DNA of 64,000 nt from JBEBVQ01 sp037190845 (GCA_037190845.1 JBBCJI010000021.1:78439-142438); one strand, 5' to 3'. Counted from the stretch's first letter, positions 44,112-53,236 are shown. Notes: generated by a model from the letters alone, not told the origin. Translations and numbers: made by a program.

Positions 44112-46487
44112 ATGTTCGTCATAAAAAGAAACGGTAAAAAAGAAACCGTAAAATTCGATAAGATCACCGCACGCATCGAAAAGCTGTGTTACGGGCTGGA
44201 CAGGAGATTCGTCAATTCCATTGATGTAGCTAAAAAGGTAATTGAAGGCTTATACGACGGCGTTACGACGACCGAGCTGGACAACCTCGCTGCCGAAACC
44301 GCTGCCTCCCTCACCGTCAAACATCCGGACTATGCCCTGCTCGCCAGCCGCATCGCAGTAAGCAACCTCCATAAGAACACTACCAAGAGTTTTTCTAAGA
44401 CCATGCAGCATCTGCATGAATGCAAAGATCTCAAGACCCAAAAAGCGGCGCCACTGCTTGCAGACGACGTCTGGGAGATCATTCATAAAAATGCAGAGCT
44501 GCTCGACTCTACCATTATCTACGATCGCGATTACGGGTTTGATTACTTCGGATTTAAAACCCTCGAAAAATCATACCTGCTCAAGATTGACAACAAAGTA
44601 GCCGAACGTCCACAGCATATGTATATGCGCGTGGCCATCGGCATCCACAAGAACGATATCGAAAGCGCCATCAAGACTTACAACCTGATGAGCGAACGCT
44701 GGTTTACGCATGCTACCCCTACCCTCTTCAATGCGGGTACACCGAAGCCGCAGATGTCGTCGTGCTTCCTGCTCACCATGAAGGAAGACAGCATTGACGG
44801 CATCTACGATACGCTGAAACAAACGGCTAAAATATCCCAGAGCGCCGGAGGTATCGGCCTTGCTATTCATGGCATCCGCGCTACCGGCACTTATATCGGC
44901 GGCACCAACGGCACGAGCAACGGCATCATACCGATGCTGCGGGTATTCAATGATACGGCCCGCTATGTAGACCAGGGCGGCGGCAAACGTAAAGGCGCCT
45001 TTGCCATCTACCTCGAACCCTGGCACGCTGATGTGTTCGAATTCCTCGATTTGCGTAAGAATCACGGCAAGGAAGAAATGCGCGCCCGCGACCTGTTCTA
45101 CGCACTCTGGATCCCCGACCTGTTTATGAAGCGCGTGGAAGAAGATGGCAACTGGAGCCTGTTCTGCCCACACGAAGCACCGGGGCTACATGAATGCTGG
45201 GGCGACGAATTTGAAAAGCTGTACGCACAATATGAGCAGTCCGGCCTTGCCCGGAGAACAGTGAAAGCACAGGAACTTTGGTTCGCGATTATCGATGCCC
45301 AGATCGAAACCGGCACTCCTTATCTGCTGTATAAAGATGCCGCCAACCGGAAAAGCAATCAGCAAAATCTTGGTACGATCAAAAGTTCCAACCTCTGCAC
45401 GGAGATCGTCGAGTACACCGCTCCCGACGAAGTGGCTGTCTGCAACCTCGCATCACTGGCGCTGCCCCGGTTTGTGATTGACGGTAAGTTTGATCATAAC
45501 AAGCTGTATGAAGTCACCTATGAAGTGACTAAAAACCTGAACAAGATCATTGACAATAACTATTACCCGGTAGAAGAAGCACGTAACTCCAATATCAGAC
45601 ATCGGCCGATCGGCTTGGGTGTACAGGGGCTTGCTGATACATTCATGCTGCTGCGCCTGCCGTTTGAAAGTCCGGAAGCGCAGCAACTCAATAAAGAGAT
45701 CTTCGAAACGATTTATTTTGCTGCCATGACGGCCAGCAAAGACCTCGCAAAAGAGCACGGCGCATACGAGACTTTCTCCGGATCACCGGTGGCACAGGGC
45801 ATCTTCCAGTACGATATGTGGGGCGCCGAACCAACCCTGCGCTGGGATTGGTACCGCCTGAAAGATGAGGTGATCAAATATGGCGTACGTAACTCGCTTC
45901 TTGTAGCGCCCATGCCCACCGCATCCACATCACAGATACTCGGCAACAATGAATGCTTCGAGCCATACACCTCCAATATTTATGTACGGCGCGTGCTCAG
46001 TGGGGAGTTTGTAGTGGTGAACAAGCACCTGCTCAAAGACCTGATTGAACTGGGACTGTGGAATGACGAGATGAAAAACAAGATCATTACACTCAACGGA
46101 TCGATACAGCAGATCAATGGCATTCCGGAAGAAATAAAGGATATCTATAAAACCGTATGGGAGATCAAACAGCGTAACATCATTGACATGGCGGCAGATC
46201 GGGGCGCTTATATCTGCCAGTCGCAGTCGCTTAATCTGTTTGTAGATGCTCCTTCGACAAGCAAGCTTACCTCCATGCACTTCTATGCCTGGAAGAAGGG
46301 ACTCAAAACCGGCATGTACTACCTGCGCACCAAAGCAGCCTCACAGGCCGTACAATTCACAGTAGAGAAACAAGGAGGAAGGATGACAGAACCGCTGGTG
46401 GAAAAAGAAGCAACCGCACTACCCGACGAACCGACCATGGGAGCAACCTGCAGCATGGAAGACGGCTGCATCAGTTGCAGCGGGTAG
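44112..46487 (+). CDS. nrdA: Ribonucleoside-diphosphate reductase class I, alpha subunit
   Basis: 791 residues from the ATG at 44112; the frame extends upstream through the repeat spacer. The N-terminal ATP cone (about 1-95, starting FVIKRNGKKETVKFDKITA) senses dATP/ATP. The catalytic barrel has the first redox Cys in PQMSSCFLL, the thiyl-radical Cys in NLCTEI and the second redox Cys in VAVCNLAS, as in E. coli NrdA. The C-terminal swinging arm carries CSMEDGCISCSG for re-reduction. The product makes dNDPs from NDPs with NrdB. The gene order nrdB-nrdA is reversed relative to the enteric order. It shares the riboswitch-controlled transcript. Confidence 0.96.
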   Translation: MFVIKRNGKKETVKFDKITARIEKLCYGLDRRFVNSIDVAKKVIEGLYDGVTTTELDNLAAETAASLTVKHPDYALLASRIAVSNLHKNTTKSFSKTMQHLHECKDLKTQKAAPLLADDVWEIIHKNAELLDSTIIYDRDYGFDYFGFKTLEKSYLLKIDNKVAERPQHMYMRVAIGIHKNDIESAIKTYNLMSERWFTHATPTLFNAGTPKPQMSSCFLLTMKEDSIDGIYDTLKQTAKISQSAGGIGLAIHGIRATGTYIGGTNGTSNGIIPMLRVFNDTARYVDQGGGKRKGAFAIYLEPWHADVFEFLDLRKNHGKEEMRARDLFYALWIPDLFMKRVEEDGNWSLFCPHEAPGLHECWGDEFEKLYAQYEQSGLARRTVKAQELWFAIIDAQIETGTPYLLYKDAANRKSNQQNLGTIKSSNLCTEIVEYTAPDEVAVCNLASLALPRFVIDGKFDHNKLYEVTYEVTKNLNKIIDNNYYPVEEARNSNIRHRPIGLGVQGLADTFMLLRLPFESPEAQQLNKEIFETIYFAAMTASKDLAKEHGAYETFSGSPVAQGIFQYDMWGAEPTLRWDWYRLKDEVIKYGVRNSLLVAPMPTASTSQILGNNECFEPYTSNIYVRRVLSGEFVVVNKHLLKDLIELGLWNDEMKNKIITLNGSIQQINGIPEEIKDIYKTVWEIKQRNIIDMAADRGAYICQSQSLNLFVDAPSTSKLTSMHFYAWKKGLKTGMYYLRTKAASQAVQFTVEKQGGRMTEPLVEKEATALPDEPTMGATCSMEDGCISCSG

Positions 46488-46511
46488 AAGCCTGTTTGAC
46501 CTAGCTCTATT

Positions 46512-46573
46512 TCACCTCGACAGGTTCGGTGACCATCATCATTAAAAGACGGTCACCGAACCTGTTGAGGTGA
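46512..46573. repeat. long palindromic repeat, ACAGG-TCGGTGACC family
   Basis: The left arm 46512-46534 and right arm 46551-46573 are nearly perfect complements over 23 bp, with a short A/T-rich loop. It lies 25 bp after the nrdA stop and likely also ends that transcript. Related copies are at 49318-49368 (degraded) and 51951-51999. Confidence 0.75.
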
Positions 46574-46729
46574 TTAGCATTAAACACTGCATACATCTTT
46601 CAGCATGAAGACAAAACCCTTCTTAACAAAACCTTAGCACTTTCCAGCAATAACAGATTAAACCTCAGGGACATCAGAGGCTCTAACCATTATAACAAAT
46701 AATTAGTTCACCCTCAAAAATCAAACGCC

Positions 46730-48073
46730 ATGAGAAGCCCAGTCAGAATATCCGCGATCCTGATGCTCACGCTGCTCCTGTTTACAGGCGGCCCCGGCAT
46801 CCAACACATTAATGCCCAGCCGGCGGTTGGCGTATCAATGGATGTCTTTTATGACGAGCTGGCTCCTTACGGTGAATGGTTGACCATGCCCAGCCACGGG
46901 CGCGTATGGCGGCCACACGTCTCCGGCGACTTCCGTCCTTACTATACCAACGGGTACTGGACGATGACGGAGTACGGCAACACCTGGGTCTCCAATTATG
47001 ACTGGGGCTGGGCGCCGTTCCACTACGGCCGCTGGACGTACGATCCGTATTACGGATGGGTATGGCTGCCCGACACACATTGGGGACCGGCATGGGTAAC
47101 CTGGAGAAACGGCGGCGGACATTACGGCTGGGCGCCTATGGGGCCCGGGATCAGCGTCTCCATATCCATTGGCCCACGCTACCACGTGCCATCCGACTGG
47201 TGGGTATTCGTACCGCAGCGGTACATCATGAACCGTCACTTCCACCGGCACTATCGTGGCCCGCAATATAATACCACGATCATCAACAATACGACGATCA
47301 TCAACAACACGCATGTGTACAATAACAACACATATGTGTACGGCCCGCGCAGAAATGACATTGAGCGTGCTACCGGCAACCGGGTACCGGTACGGAGCGT
47401 ACAAACACAGAACGGCCCGCGCCGCACCACCGTCCAGGGGAATACGGTAAATATCTACCGCCCGGATGCTGGTCGTCAGGCTCCGGCAAACGCTACCCGG
47501 AATAATGTGCGCAGTCCGCAGCAACAGACAACTACGCAACCCCGCAATACGCAACCTGCCGTCAATACAAGGACGAACGTGCAACAGCGGGCAAATACTA
47601 CAGCGCCAAGGGCAAACACACAACCGGCACGTAATACTTCCGTACAACAACGGAATGCCACAACGCCGCAGAACCGTAGCACGGTAACGCAACCGGTACG
47701 CAGCACGCAACAGCAACCGGCCACAGCGCCCAGGACGAATGTGCAGCCGGCACGTACCAATAATACAGTGCAACAACGGAGTACCCCGGCGCAGCCAAAC
47801 CGCACGGTGACACAGCAACCGGTACGTAATCAGCCTCAGCAGCGGGCTACCGCTCCGGCACGTACCAACACCCAGCCGGCCCGTAGTACGCCTTCCGTAC
47901 AACAACGGAATACGACACAGCAGCGGCAAATGGTGCAGCATACAGCACCCGCCCGTTCTGCGTCACCGGCCAGGAGCACCCCGGCAGTACGCTCACAACC
48001 TGCAAACACCAGCAGGCCTGCCAGCGGCGCTGCCACCGGAAAGAATACGCAACGGGAATCGCGCTCCCGGTAA
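46730..48073 (+). CDS. Secreted DUF6600-like protein with low-complexity basic tail
   Basis: 447 residues. A signal peptide (about 1-30) is followed by a tryptophan/tyrosine/glycine-rich domain (about 35-165) with repeating Y-GYW, WGWAPFHYGRW and WAPMGPG motifs, characteristic of the DUF6600 type. Then comes an asparagine-rich stretch (TTIINNT repeated, about 180-205). The last 200 residues are an irregular repeat of Q, T, N, P, R and A (motifs VQQR, TNVQPAR, QPVR). The tail is strongly basic and almost certainly disordered. An envelope-associated, possibly polyanion-binding role is conceivable, but no activity can be assigned. It is followed by a hairpin shared with the next, convergent gene. 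Confidence 0.78.
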   Translation: MRSPVRISAILMLTLLLFTGGPGIQHINAQPAVGVSMDVFYDELAPYGEWLTMPSHGRVWRPHVSGDFRPYYTNGYWTMTEYGNTWVSNYDWGWAPFHYGRWTYDPYYGWVWLPDTHWGPAWVTWRNGGGHYGWAPMGPGISVSISIGPRYHVPSDWWVFVPQRYIMNRHFHRHYRGPQYNTTIINNTTIINNTHVYNNNTYVYGPRRNDIERATGNRVPVRSVQTQNGPRRTTVQGNTVNIYRPDAGRQAPANATRNNVRSPQQQTTTQPRNTQPAVNTRTNVQQRANTTAPRANTQPARNTSVQQRNATTPQNRSTVTQPVRSTQQQPATAPRTNVQPARTNNTVQQRSTPAQPNRTVTQQPVRNQPQQRATAPARTNTQPARSTPSVQQRNTTQQRQMVQHTAPARSASPARSTPAVRSQPANTSRPASGAATGKNTQRESRSR

Positions 48074-48090
48074 CCGATAAAACTAAAAAA

Positions 48091-48120
48091 AGCGGCTGTC
48101 TTATTGATAAGGCAGCCGCT
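48091..48120. terminator. bidirectional hairpin terminator overlapping a gene end
   Basis: AGCGGCTGTCTTA (48091-48103) pairs with TAAGGCAGCCGCT (48108-48120), with A residues before the left arm. The minus-strand hydrolase gene ends inside it (stop at 48101-48103), so the last codons are part of the stem. Confidence 0.75.
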
Positions 48121-49171
48121 CAAGAATATCCCATCCCACTTTTCGATATCCGGAAGGTGCATACAAAGCGGTATCGCTCAACAACACCGTATCGCCATGC
48201 AGCACCGTACGGTAATGCGTCCGGGCTTCCTCCTCCACCCGGTTATATCCATATAACTCCAGAAAATTGCTATGCCCCCGGCCGCACAAACGGTTGAAGT
48301 TGACATAATCGGCACGGCTGCTGAGCGGTCTTTTCGCATGTTCACCGAGGATCTGGCGGACACCGGCAAGGCGTGCCCACTTCAAAGCGCCATCTTCCGG
48401 ATTGTAATGTACATACACCTTCCGCACAAAATGGATACCGTCTATCCAGCGCTTATGCTTTCTGCGCGGCACACAGGGCGCATTCAATATCAGGTTGTCC
48501 ACCCAGACACGGTCATTATATCGAGTCAGCTTTTCGTGCAAAGCCAATTCCCGCATCACATTATTTCCCATGCTGTGAAAGAAGAGCGATAGATGTCCAT
48601 CACCCATCTTTCCTGCACCCCGCAATACATACAGGCTGTCCAGCAAAGGCAGGAAGCCCTTGTGTGCACCCTTCGCATTCGTCAGCGAAAAACGATAATT
48701 TCTGTATGGTTTATAGTCCGACCTGATGCTGGGATAATCATAAAACAAGACATTAACGTCATACTGTGCCGCCAGTTGCATACCGCGGTCCACATTCGCA
48801 GGAAAGACCTTACCCATACCTTCGGTGTACACCACCCAATCGTTATCCTGGTCCGGCATATAAGCTACTGCCGCTGCCAGTCCGTACATCTCCCGGAGCC
48901 GCCATTTGCCACCGGCGCTGTACACAAAAAAATACCGCAGGCTGTCGGGCGTTGCGGACTCCCTCATATACCGGAAGCCTTCCGTACTGCGATCACGTAT
49001 ACTAACCAGCACCATAGCCGTATCCGCCTTAGTAAGCTGTGGCAGCGGAGCGGTGTTGTCTTCCGGCACGATCCTGTTCCAGAACTTTTCACTGTTGAAG
49101 AATTCATACGGGTACTGGGCAAGAGCAGGAACAGAGAAAAACAAAATAATCACACAAAATAAACGCACCAT
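48101..49171 (-). CDS. Secreted alpha/beta hydrolase-like protein
   Basis: 356 residues with a signal peptide (about 1-19, ending ALAQ). The nucleophile elbow is FFHSMGNNV with Ser200 (the G of the usual GxSxG is replaced by F-H at the front, with HSMG kept). A late GRGHSNF segment near 305 may supply the catalytic His. The fold resembles the DUF900-type esterase/lipase-like hydrolases. The N-terminal 130 residues show no known family. The substrate is unknown. It is convergent with the DUF6600-like gene. A possible -7 box is CAAATATA at 49200-49207 (TATATTTG on the minus strand). Confidence 0.72.
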   Translation of the reverse strand: MVRLFCVIILFFSVPALAQYPYEFFNSEKFWNRIVPEDNTAPLPQLTKADTAMVLVSIRDRSTEGFRYMRESATPDSLRYFFVYSAGGKWRLREMYGLAAAVAYMPDQDNDWVVYTEGMGKVFPANVDRGMQLAAQYDVNVLFYDYPSIRSDYKPYRNYRFSLTNAKGAHKGFLPLLDSLYVLRGAGKMGDGHLSLFFHSMGNNVMRELALHEKLTRYNDRVWVDNLILNAPCVPRRKHKRWIDGIHFVRKVYVHYNPEDGALKWARLAGVRQILGEHAKRPLSSRADYVNFNRLCGRGHSNFLELYGYNRVEEEARTHYRTVLHGDTVLLSDTALYAPSGYRKVGWDILERLPYQ

Positions 49172-49317
49172 AGATACTCTATTAATTAGCGGAAGCTTTC
49201 AAATATACAAAGACTGAGCCATGCGGCAGCCTTCACTGGAGGCAATTCAAACTTTCGCCCGGTTATTATTCAAGGTATTCATTTCAGCTCTTCGACAAAC
49301 AGGACTCAATGAGTGCA

Positions 49318-49368
49318 TTTCGACAGGCTCAATGACCGTCATTTAATGTCGGTTGCTGAATCGTCGAA
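49318..49368. repeat. degraded palindromic repeat, ACAGG-TCGGTGACC family
   Basis: TTTCGACAGGCTCAATGACCG is followed after 11 bases by CGGTTGCTGAATCGTCGAAA, an imperfect inverted copy of the family seen at 46512 and 51951. The surrounding 49172-49492 gap (about 320 bp) has no gene. Confidence 0.55.
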
Positions 49369-49465
49369 ACAAAATTCACTTTTGGGATAGCGAAAACCAA
49401 AAAAAGCCCCTAACCCATGCAATGAATATCGCATAGAAAACAGCATTATTACCCCCCGTTTATAG

Positions 49466-49473
49466 TAAGTTTG
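49466..49473 (+). promoter_or_regulatory. candidate -7 box of the S9 peptidase gene
   Basis: TAAGTTTG fits TAnnTTTG, 19 nt before the start codon. No convincing -33 element. Confidence 0.45.
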
Positions 49474-49492
49474 CACAATTGATCCTGAACAC

Positions 49493-51643
49493 ATGACACA
49501 TTATAAATCAATGCTGGCATTGGGCTGCATCCTCGCGAGCGCCCTCCCCGCCACGTCTCAGAAAAAAAACTTCACCATAACAGAAGCTACCAACGGCATC
49601 CACACAACGCTCGCGCCGAAAAGTATCCGACAAGCCTCCTGGCAGCCCGGCACAGATGCATTCTTCTTCACAGTCAATGAAAAATGGATAAGGGTACATG
49701 CAGGATCAGGCAAGACAGATACAATTACCAGCCTGGCAACGCTCAATAGCATGCACCAATCAGGCGATTCCCTGAAACGCTTTCCCGGAATCAACTGGAT
49801 CAATGCATCCGAAGCATACTACCAGTCGGGCAATCAGATCCGGTTTTTGAATTTCTCCGGTAATCATCTGCAAGCCGGCAGACAGCTCAGCCTCCCTGAA
49901 TCGGGGAATAACATTACCCTGAATAAAAAAGGGAACCTGGTTGCCTATACGGTTGACAACAACCTGATGATAGCTGATGCCAGCGGCCACCATCAAGCCG
50001 TAACGAACGATTCAAACCTGAATGTGCTTAACGGCCGGTCTGTACACCGCGATGAATTCGGGATTCACAAAGGCATTTTCTTTTCGCCCGAAGGCAATCT
50101 GCTGGCGTATTACCGGATGGATCAGTCGATGGTGAAAGACTATCCCGTCATCAACTGGGCACAAACTCCCGCGAAGGCCGACATGATCAAATATCCGATG
50201 GCCGGAGACACCTCGCACCATGTGACGGTAGCCGTTTACAATCCCGCGACACAAAAGACGATTACGCTGCAGACCGGCACTCCCGCCGATCAATACCTCA
50301 CCTGCGTCAGCTGGAGCCCGGATGAAAAATATATCTTCATCGCCGTACTCAACCGTGCACAGGATCACCTCCGGCTCAACCAATATGATGTACAAACAGG
50401 TGCGTATGTACGCACCTTGTTTGAGGAAAAAAGTGACAAATATGTGGAGCCGCAGCATGAGCTCACTTTCCTCCCGGGCAGTAATGATCAGTTCATCTGG
50501 TGGAGCCAGCGAGACGGATACATGCATCTATATCTCTACCGCACCAACGGGCAGCTCATCCGCCAATTGACAAAAGGCAATTGGGTAGTGAATGAACTCA
50601 CGGCCTTCAACCCGAAGAAGAAAGAGATCATCTACACCTCTTCACAGGTATCTCCGCTCGAAAAACACAGCTATGCCGTCAACTGGACAAACGGAAAGAC
50701 AAGACGCATTAATACAGAACCGGGAGTACATAATGTGCTCGCGTCCCACGATGGCCAATATGTATTCGACGTATACAACAACAGTAATACACCGCGCGCA
50801 AGCGTACTCCGGAGCACAGACGGACGCCGCAGCCATGTCCTTGTCAACGCATCGGATCCGCTGTCTGAATACAATCGGCCGGAAGTGCGCAACGTCACGC
50901 TGTTTGCCGTCGACAGTACGCCGCTTTACGGCAAGGTGATCCTGCCCATCGATTTCGACAGTACAAAGAAATACCCGGTAATCGTGTATCTCTACAACGG
51001 ACCACATGCCCAACTGATCCGGAATCAGTTCCCCGCAAGCGGAAACCTGTGGTATGAATACATGGCACAGAAAGGCTACCTGGTCTTTTCTATGGACGGT
51101 CGTGGCAGCGAAAATCGTGGTCTGGCATTTGAGCAGGCCATTCATCGGAGGGCAGGTGATGTGGAACTGGAAGACCAGCTGAAAGGTGTTGCTTATCTCG
51201 CATCTCTCGGATATGCCGACACAAGCCGGATGGGCATACACGGATGGAGTTATGGCGGATTCATGACGACAAGTATGATGCTGCGCCATCCCGGCGTTTT
51301 CAAAGCCGGTGTTGCCGGCGGACCGGTCACCGACTGGCGCATGTACGAAGTAATGTATACCGAACGGTATATGGGTACTCCGCAAAATAATCCGGAAGGC
51401 TACAAAAAATCTGCACTCGGAGATAAGGTGCAAAACCTGCAAGGGAAACTACTGCTGATACACGGCACGGATGATGATGTGGTTGTATGGCAGCATTCGA
51501 TAGAACTACTGAAGAAATTCGTTGATGCAGGTGTTCAGGTAGACTACTTTGCTTATCCGGGCCATCCGCATAATGTACGCGGAAAAGACCGGGTGCATCT
51601 GATGCAACAGGTATCGGATTATTTTGATCTGCATCTGAAATAG
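49493..51643 (+). CDS. Secreted prolyl oligopeptidase-family (S9) peptidase, DPP4-like
   Basis: 716 residues with a signal peptide (about 1-23). The N-terminal eight-bladed propeller (about 40-470, DPPIV N-terminal region) includes WSPDEKYIFIAVLNR and VHRDEFGIHKGIFFSPEG. The C-terminal alpha/beta hydrolase carries the catalytic triad: Ser586 in GWSYGGFM, Asp in HGTDDDVV (about 660) and His in GHPHNV (about 691). It cleaves dipeptides, typically after proline or alanine, from peptide N-termini, probably in the periplasm or outside. It may help use peptides as nutrients. It stands alone, flanked by repeat-rich gaps. Confidence 0.93.
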   Translation: MTHYKSMLALGCILASALPATSQKKNFTITEATNGIHTTLAPKSIRQASWQPGTDAFFFTVNEKWIRVHAGSGKTDTITSLATLNSMHQSGDSLKRFPGINWINASEAYYQSGNQIRFLNFSGNHLQAGRQLSLPESGNNITLNKKGNLVAYTVDNNLMIADASGHHQAVTNDSNLNVLNGRSVHRDEFGIHKGIFFSPEGNLLAYYRMDQSMVKDYPVINWAQTPAKADMIKYPMAGDTSHHVTVAVYNPATQKTITLQTGTPADQYLTCVSWSPDEKYIFIAVLNRAQDHLRLNQYDVQTGAYVRTLFEEKSDKYVEPQHELTFLPGSNDQFIWWSQRDGYMHLYLYRTNGQLIRQLTKGNWVVNELTAFNPKKKEIIYTSSQVSPLEKHSYAVNWTNGKTRRINTEPGVHNVLASHDGQYVFDVYNNSNTPRASVLRSTDGRRSHVLVNASDPLSEYNRPEVRNVTLFAVDSTPLYGKVILPIDFDSTKKYPVIVYLYNGPHAQLIRNQFPASGNLWYEYMAQKGYLVFSMDGRGSENRGLAFEQAIHRRAGDVELEDQLKGVAYLASLGYADTSRMGIHGWSYGGFMTTSMMLRHPGVFKAGVAGGPVTDWRMYEVMYTERYMGTPQNNPEGYKKSALGDKVQNLQGKLLLIHGTDDDVVVWQHSIELLKKFVDAGVQVDYFAYPGHPHNVRGKDRVHLMQQVSDYFDLHLK

Positions 51644-51725
51644 GTAGATACCTGTCAACTTTTGGTATCCAGGCAAAAAGTTACAAAAAATAAAGGCTGG
51701 AAATCAATGGTTAAAAACACAGTTC

Positions 51726-51746
51726 ATTGCGGCCTTGAGCCGCAAT
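51726..51746. repeat. dispersed palindromic repeat, ATTGCGGC family
   Basis: ATTGCGGC (51726-51733) and GCCGCAAT (51739-51746) are the same arms as at 213-234. It belongs to a 290-bp cluster of different palindromes in the gap 51644-52044, which has no gene. Confidence 0.7.
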
Positions 51747-51897
51747 CGCCTGAAACAATACACAGCTTAATAAAACATTGCTTTCCAGCATGTTAACGAA
51801 GTACATGCTGGAATACAGATACAGCAGGATTTCCAATCCTGTGCCACCTGCCAGTACTCCTTGCTCAGCCGGGTCAGAGACCCCGTATTATCAGATC

Positions 51898-51927
51898 GTC
51901 GCGGATGCCCTTCGGAACATCCGCGAC
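51898..51927. repeat. palindrome GTCGCGGATG/CATCCGCGAC
   Basis: A 10-bp perfect stem with loop CCCTTCGGAA. A separate repeat family from its neighbours. It may also serve as an RNA hairpin. Confidence 0.65.
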
Positions 51928-51950
51928 TGCATTGCTAAAAAAATCCGGCT

Positions 51951-51999
51951 TTGACAGGCTCGGTGACCGTCTTTAAATGTCGGTCACCGATCCTGTCGA
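51951..51999. repeat. palindromic repeat, ACAGG-TCGGTGACC family
   Basis: TTGACAGGCTCGGTGACCG (51951-51969) and its near-complement CGGTCACCGATCCTGTCGA (51981-51999), with a T/A-rich loop. It matches the long palindrome at 46512-46573. It lies 46 bp after the dapB stop (minus strand). Confidence 0.75.
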
Positions 52000-52044
52000 G
52001 GTGGAACCGTGTCCAGACCATTTTTAAAATAAACAGAACTTTGC

Positions 52045-52776
52045 TTACACCACAGCCTTTATCCCCAGCACATCACTCATCTGAAAAACACCTTTTTTAC
52101 CCGCGATGAACTCCGCCGCCAGTACCGCACCTAATGCAAATCCTTTCCGGCTGTGCGCAGTATGAGTGATCTCAATATCATCAATGGGCGACTGATAGCG
52201 CACCATATGTGTACCGGGAACATGCTCTTCCCGATGGGCAATGATAGACAACGTTTCAGGATTGTTATCCGGCGTACCTTCCTGCCATTGTTTTTTCCGG
52301 TTGACGTTGTTTAATATCTGCTCCGCCAGTGTGATCGCCGTGCCGCTGGGTGCGTCTTTTTTCTGCGTATGATGCGTTTCTTCCATCACTACATCATAAT
52401 CCGGCTGTTCATTCATCAGCTTAGCCAGCAACTTATTAACCTCAAAGAAAATATTCACACCGACACTGAAATTGGAAGCCTGCAAAAATGCCGTGTTGCT
52501 TTGCAGCGCTGCAGTCCGTGCCGTTTCTACCCGTTCATTCCAACCGGTGGTACCACATACGACAGGCACGCCCGCCTGAAGGCATTTCAATACGTTTGCT
52601 TCGGCAAGTTCCGGACGGGTAAACTCTATAGCCACATCACAGGACTGCAGATTTTCAGGAGTGAACAGTTCCGTATTCCCCGAATTAATCTTCAGCAATA
52701 CTTCATGTCCGCGTTCGAGGGCTATCTGCTCTATTGCCTGCCCCATTTTACCATATCCGATCAATGCGATTTTCAT
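52045..52776 (-). CDS. dapB: 4-hydroxy-tetrahydrodipicolinate reductase
   Basis: 243 residues from the ATG at 52776; the frame runs to 52878, but MKIALIGYGKMGQAIEQ is the conserved start. It reduces the cyclic dipicolinate intermediate with NAD(P)H in lysine and diaminopimelate synthesis, and is needed for peptidoglycan. The nucleotide-binding motif is GYGKMG. The catalytic region is EETHHTQKKDAPSGTAITLA, with the HH pair and Lys, and ends in AHSRKGFALGAVLAAEFI. Slightly shorter than the E. coli enzyme, as in other Bacteroidota. It is alone; the neighbouring gaps hold repeats. Confidence 0.95.
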   Translation of the reverse strand: MKIALIGYGKMGQAIEQIALERGHEVLLKINSGNTELFTPENLQSCDVAIEFTRPELAEANVLKCLQAGVPVVCGTTGWNERVETARTAALQSNTAFLQASNFSVGVNIFFEVNKLLAKLMNEQPDYDVVMEETHHTQKKDAPSGTAITLAEQILNNVNRKKQWQEGTPDNNPETLSIIAHREEHVPGTHMVRYQSPIDDIEITHTAHSRKGFALGAVLAAEFIAGKKGVFQMSDVLGIKAVV

Positions 52777-53212
52777 GTGCGCAAGATAATAAAGTTTCAG
52801 GGAGCCTGTTGCAGTGTCATCCTGAACCCTGATTCCCCCGCAGTGCAACCATCCGGTTATGACACCGGCTATGACCATTTAATAGTTCGCGATCAGTTGT
52901 TTGAGGTGCAGTATGCCATGAACTGCAACGCTGTCCTCCTGACGGAGGAAGAATCCCACGAAATATCGGCAGGCGCTATGTGGGATGTTTTACTCCGCTG
53001 CGTTCTGCATGACACCGTGGACCGTTTCATGCACTACGTCATCTCCGATAGGATTAAGCGGGTCTTATAATAAGTCGGGATGACATGAGGCTGATGAGTT
53101 ATTTAAAACCATTGTTGTCCGGAAAAAAAGTTTTGAATAGAGCTGCATTCCTCATTCATAGCGGGTTTCATGTATGTTTTGTAATGAGGGGAGGCTGCTA
53201 ACGAAAACGATG

Positions 53213-53236
53213 TCATGGCGGGCTTGATCCGCCATC
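53213..53236. repeat. variant palindromic repeat (ATGGCGG/CCGCCAT)
   Basis: The arms ATGGCGG (53215-53221) and CCGCCAT (53229-53235) follow GTC and precede CGCCTGAAG, the same context as the ATTGCGGC copy at 51726. Both arms changed together, so the hairpin is kept by compensating changes. Confidence 0.65.

Noticed and set aside
46835..47941. 368-codon open frame on the minus strand, and a smaller Cys/Val-rich frame near 47476-47805
   Set aside because: Both are antisense to the low-complexity tail of the DUF6600-like gene; their composition mirrors the repeat units.
47476..48060. possible CRISPR or tandem array suggested by repeating units
   Set aside because: The units are irregular, in frame and coding for the Q/T/N/P/R tail; there are no constant repeats with unique spacers.
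52860..53070. short coding frame upstream of dapB
   Set aside because: No start, no family and repeat-like DNA; treated as an intergenic repeat remnant.
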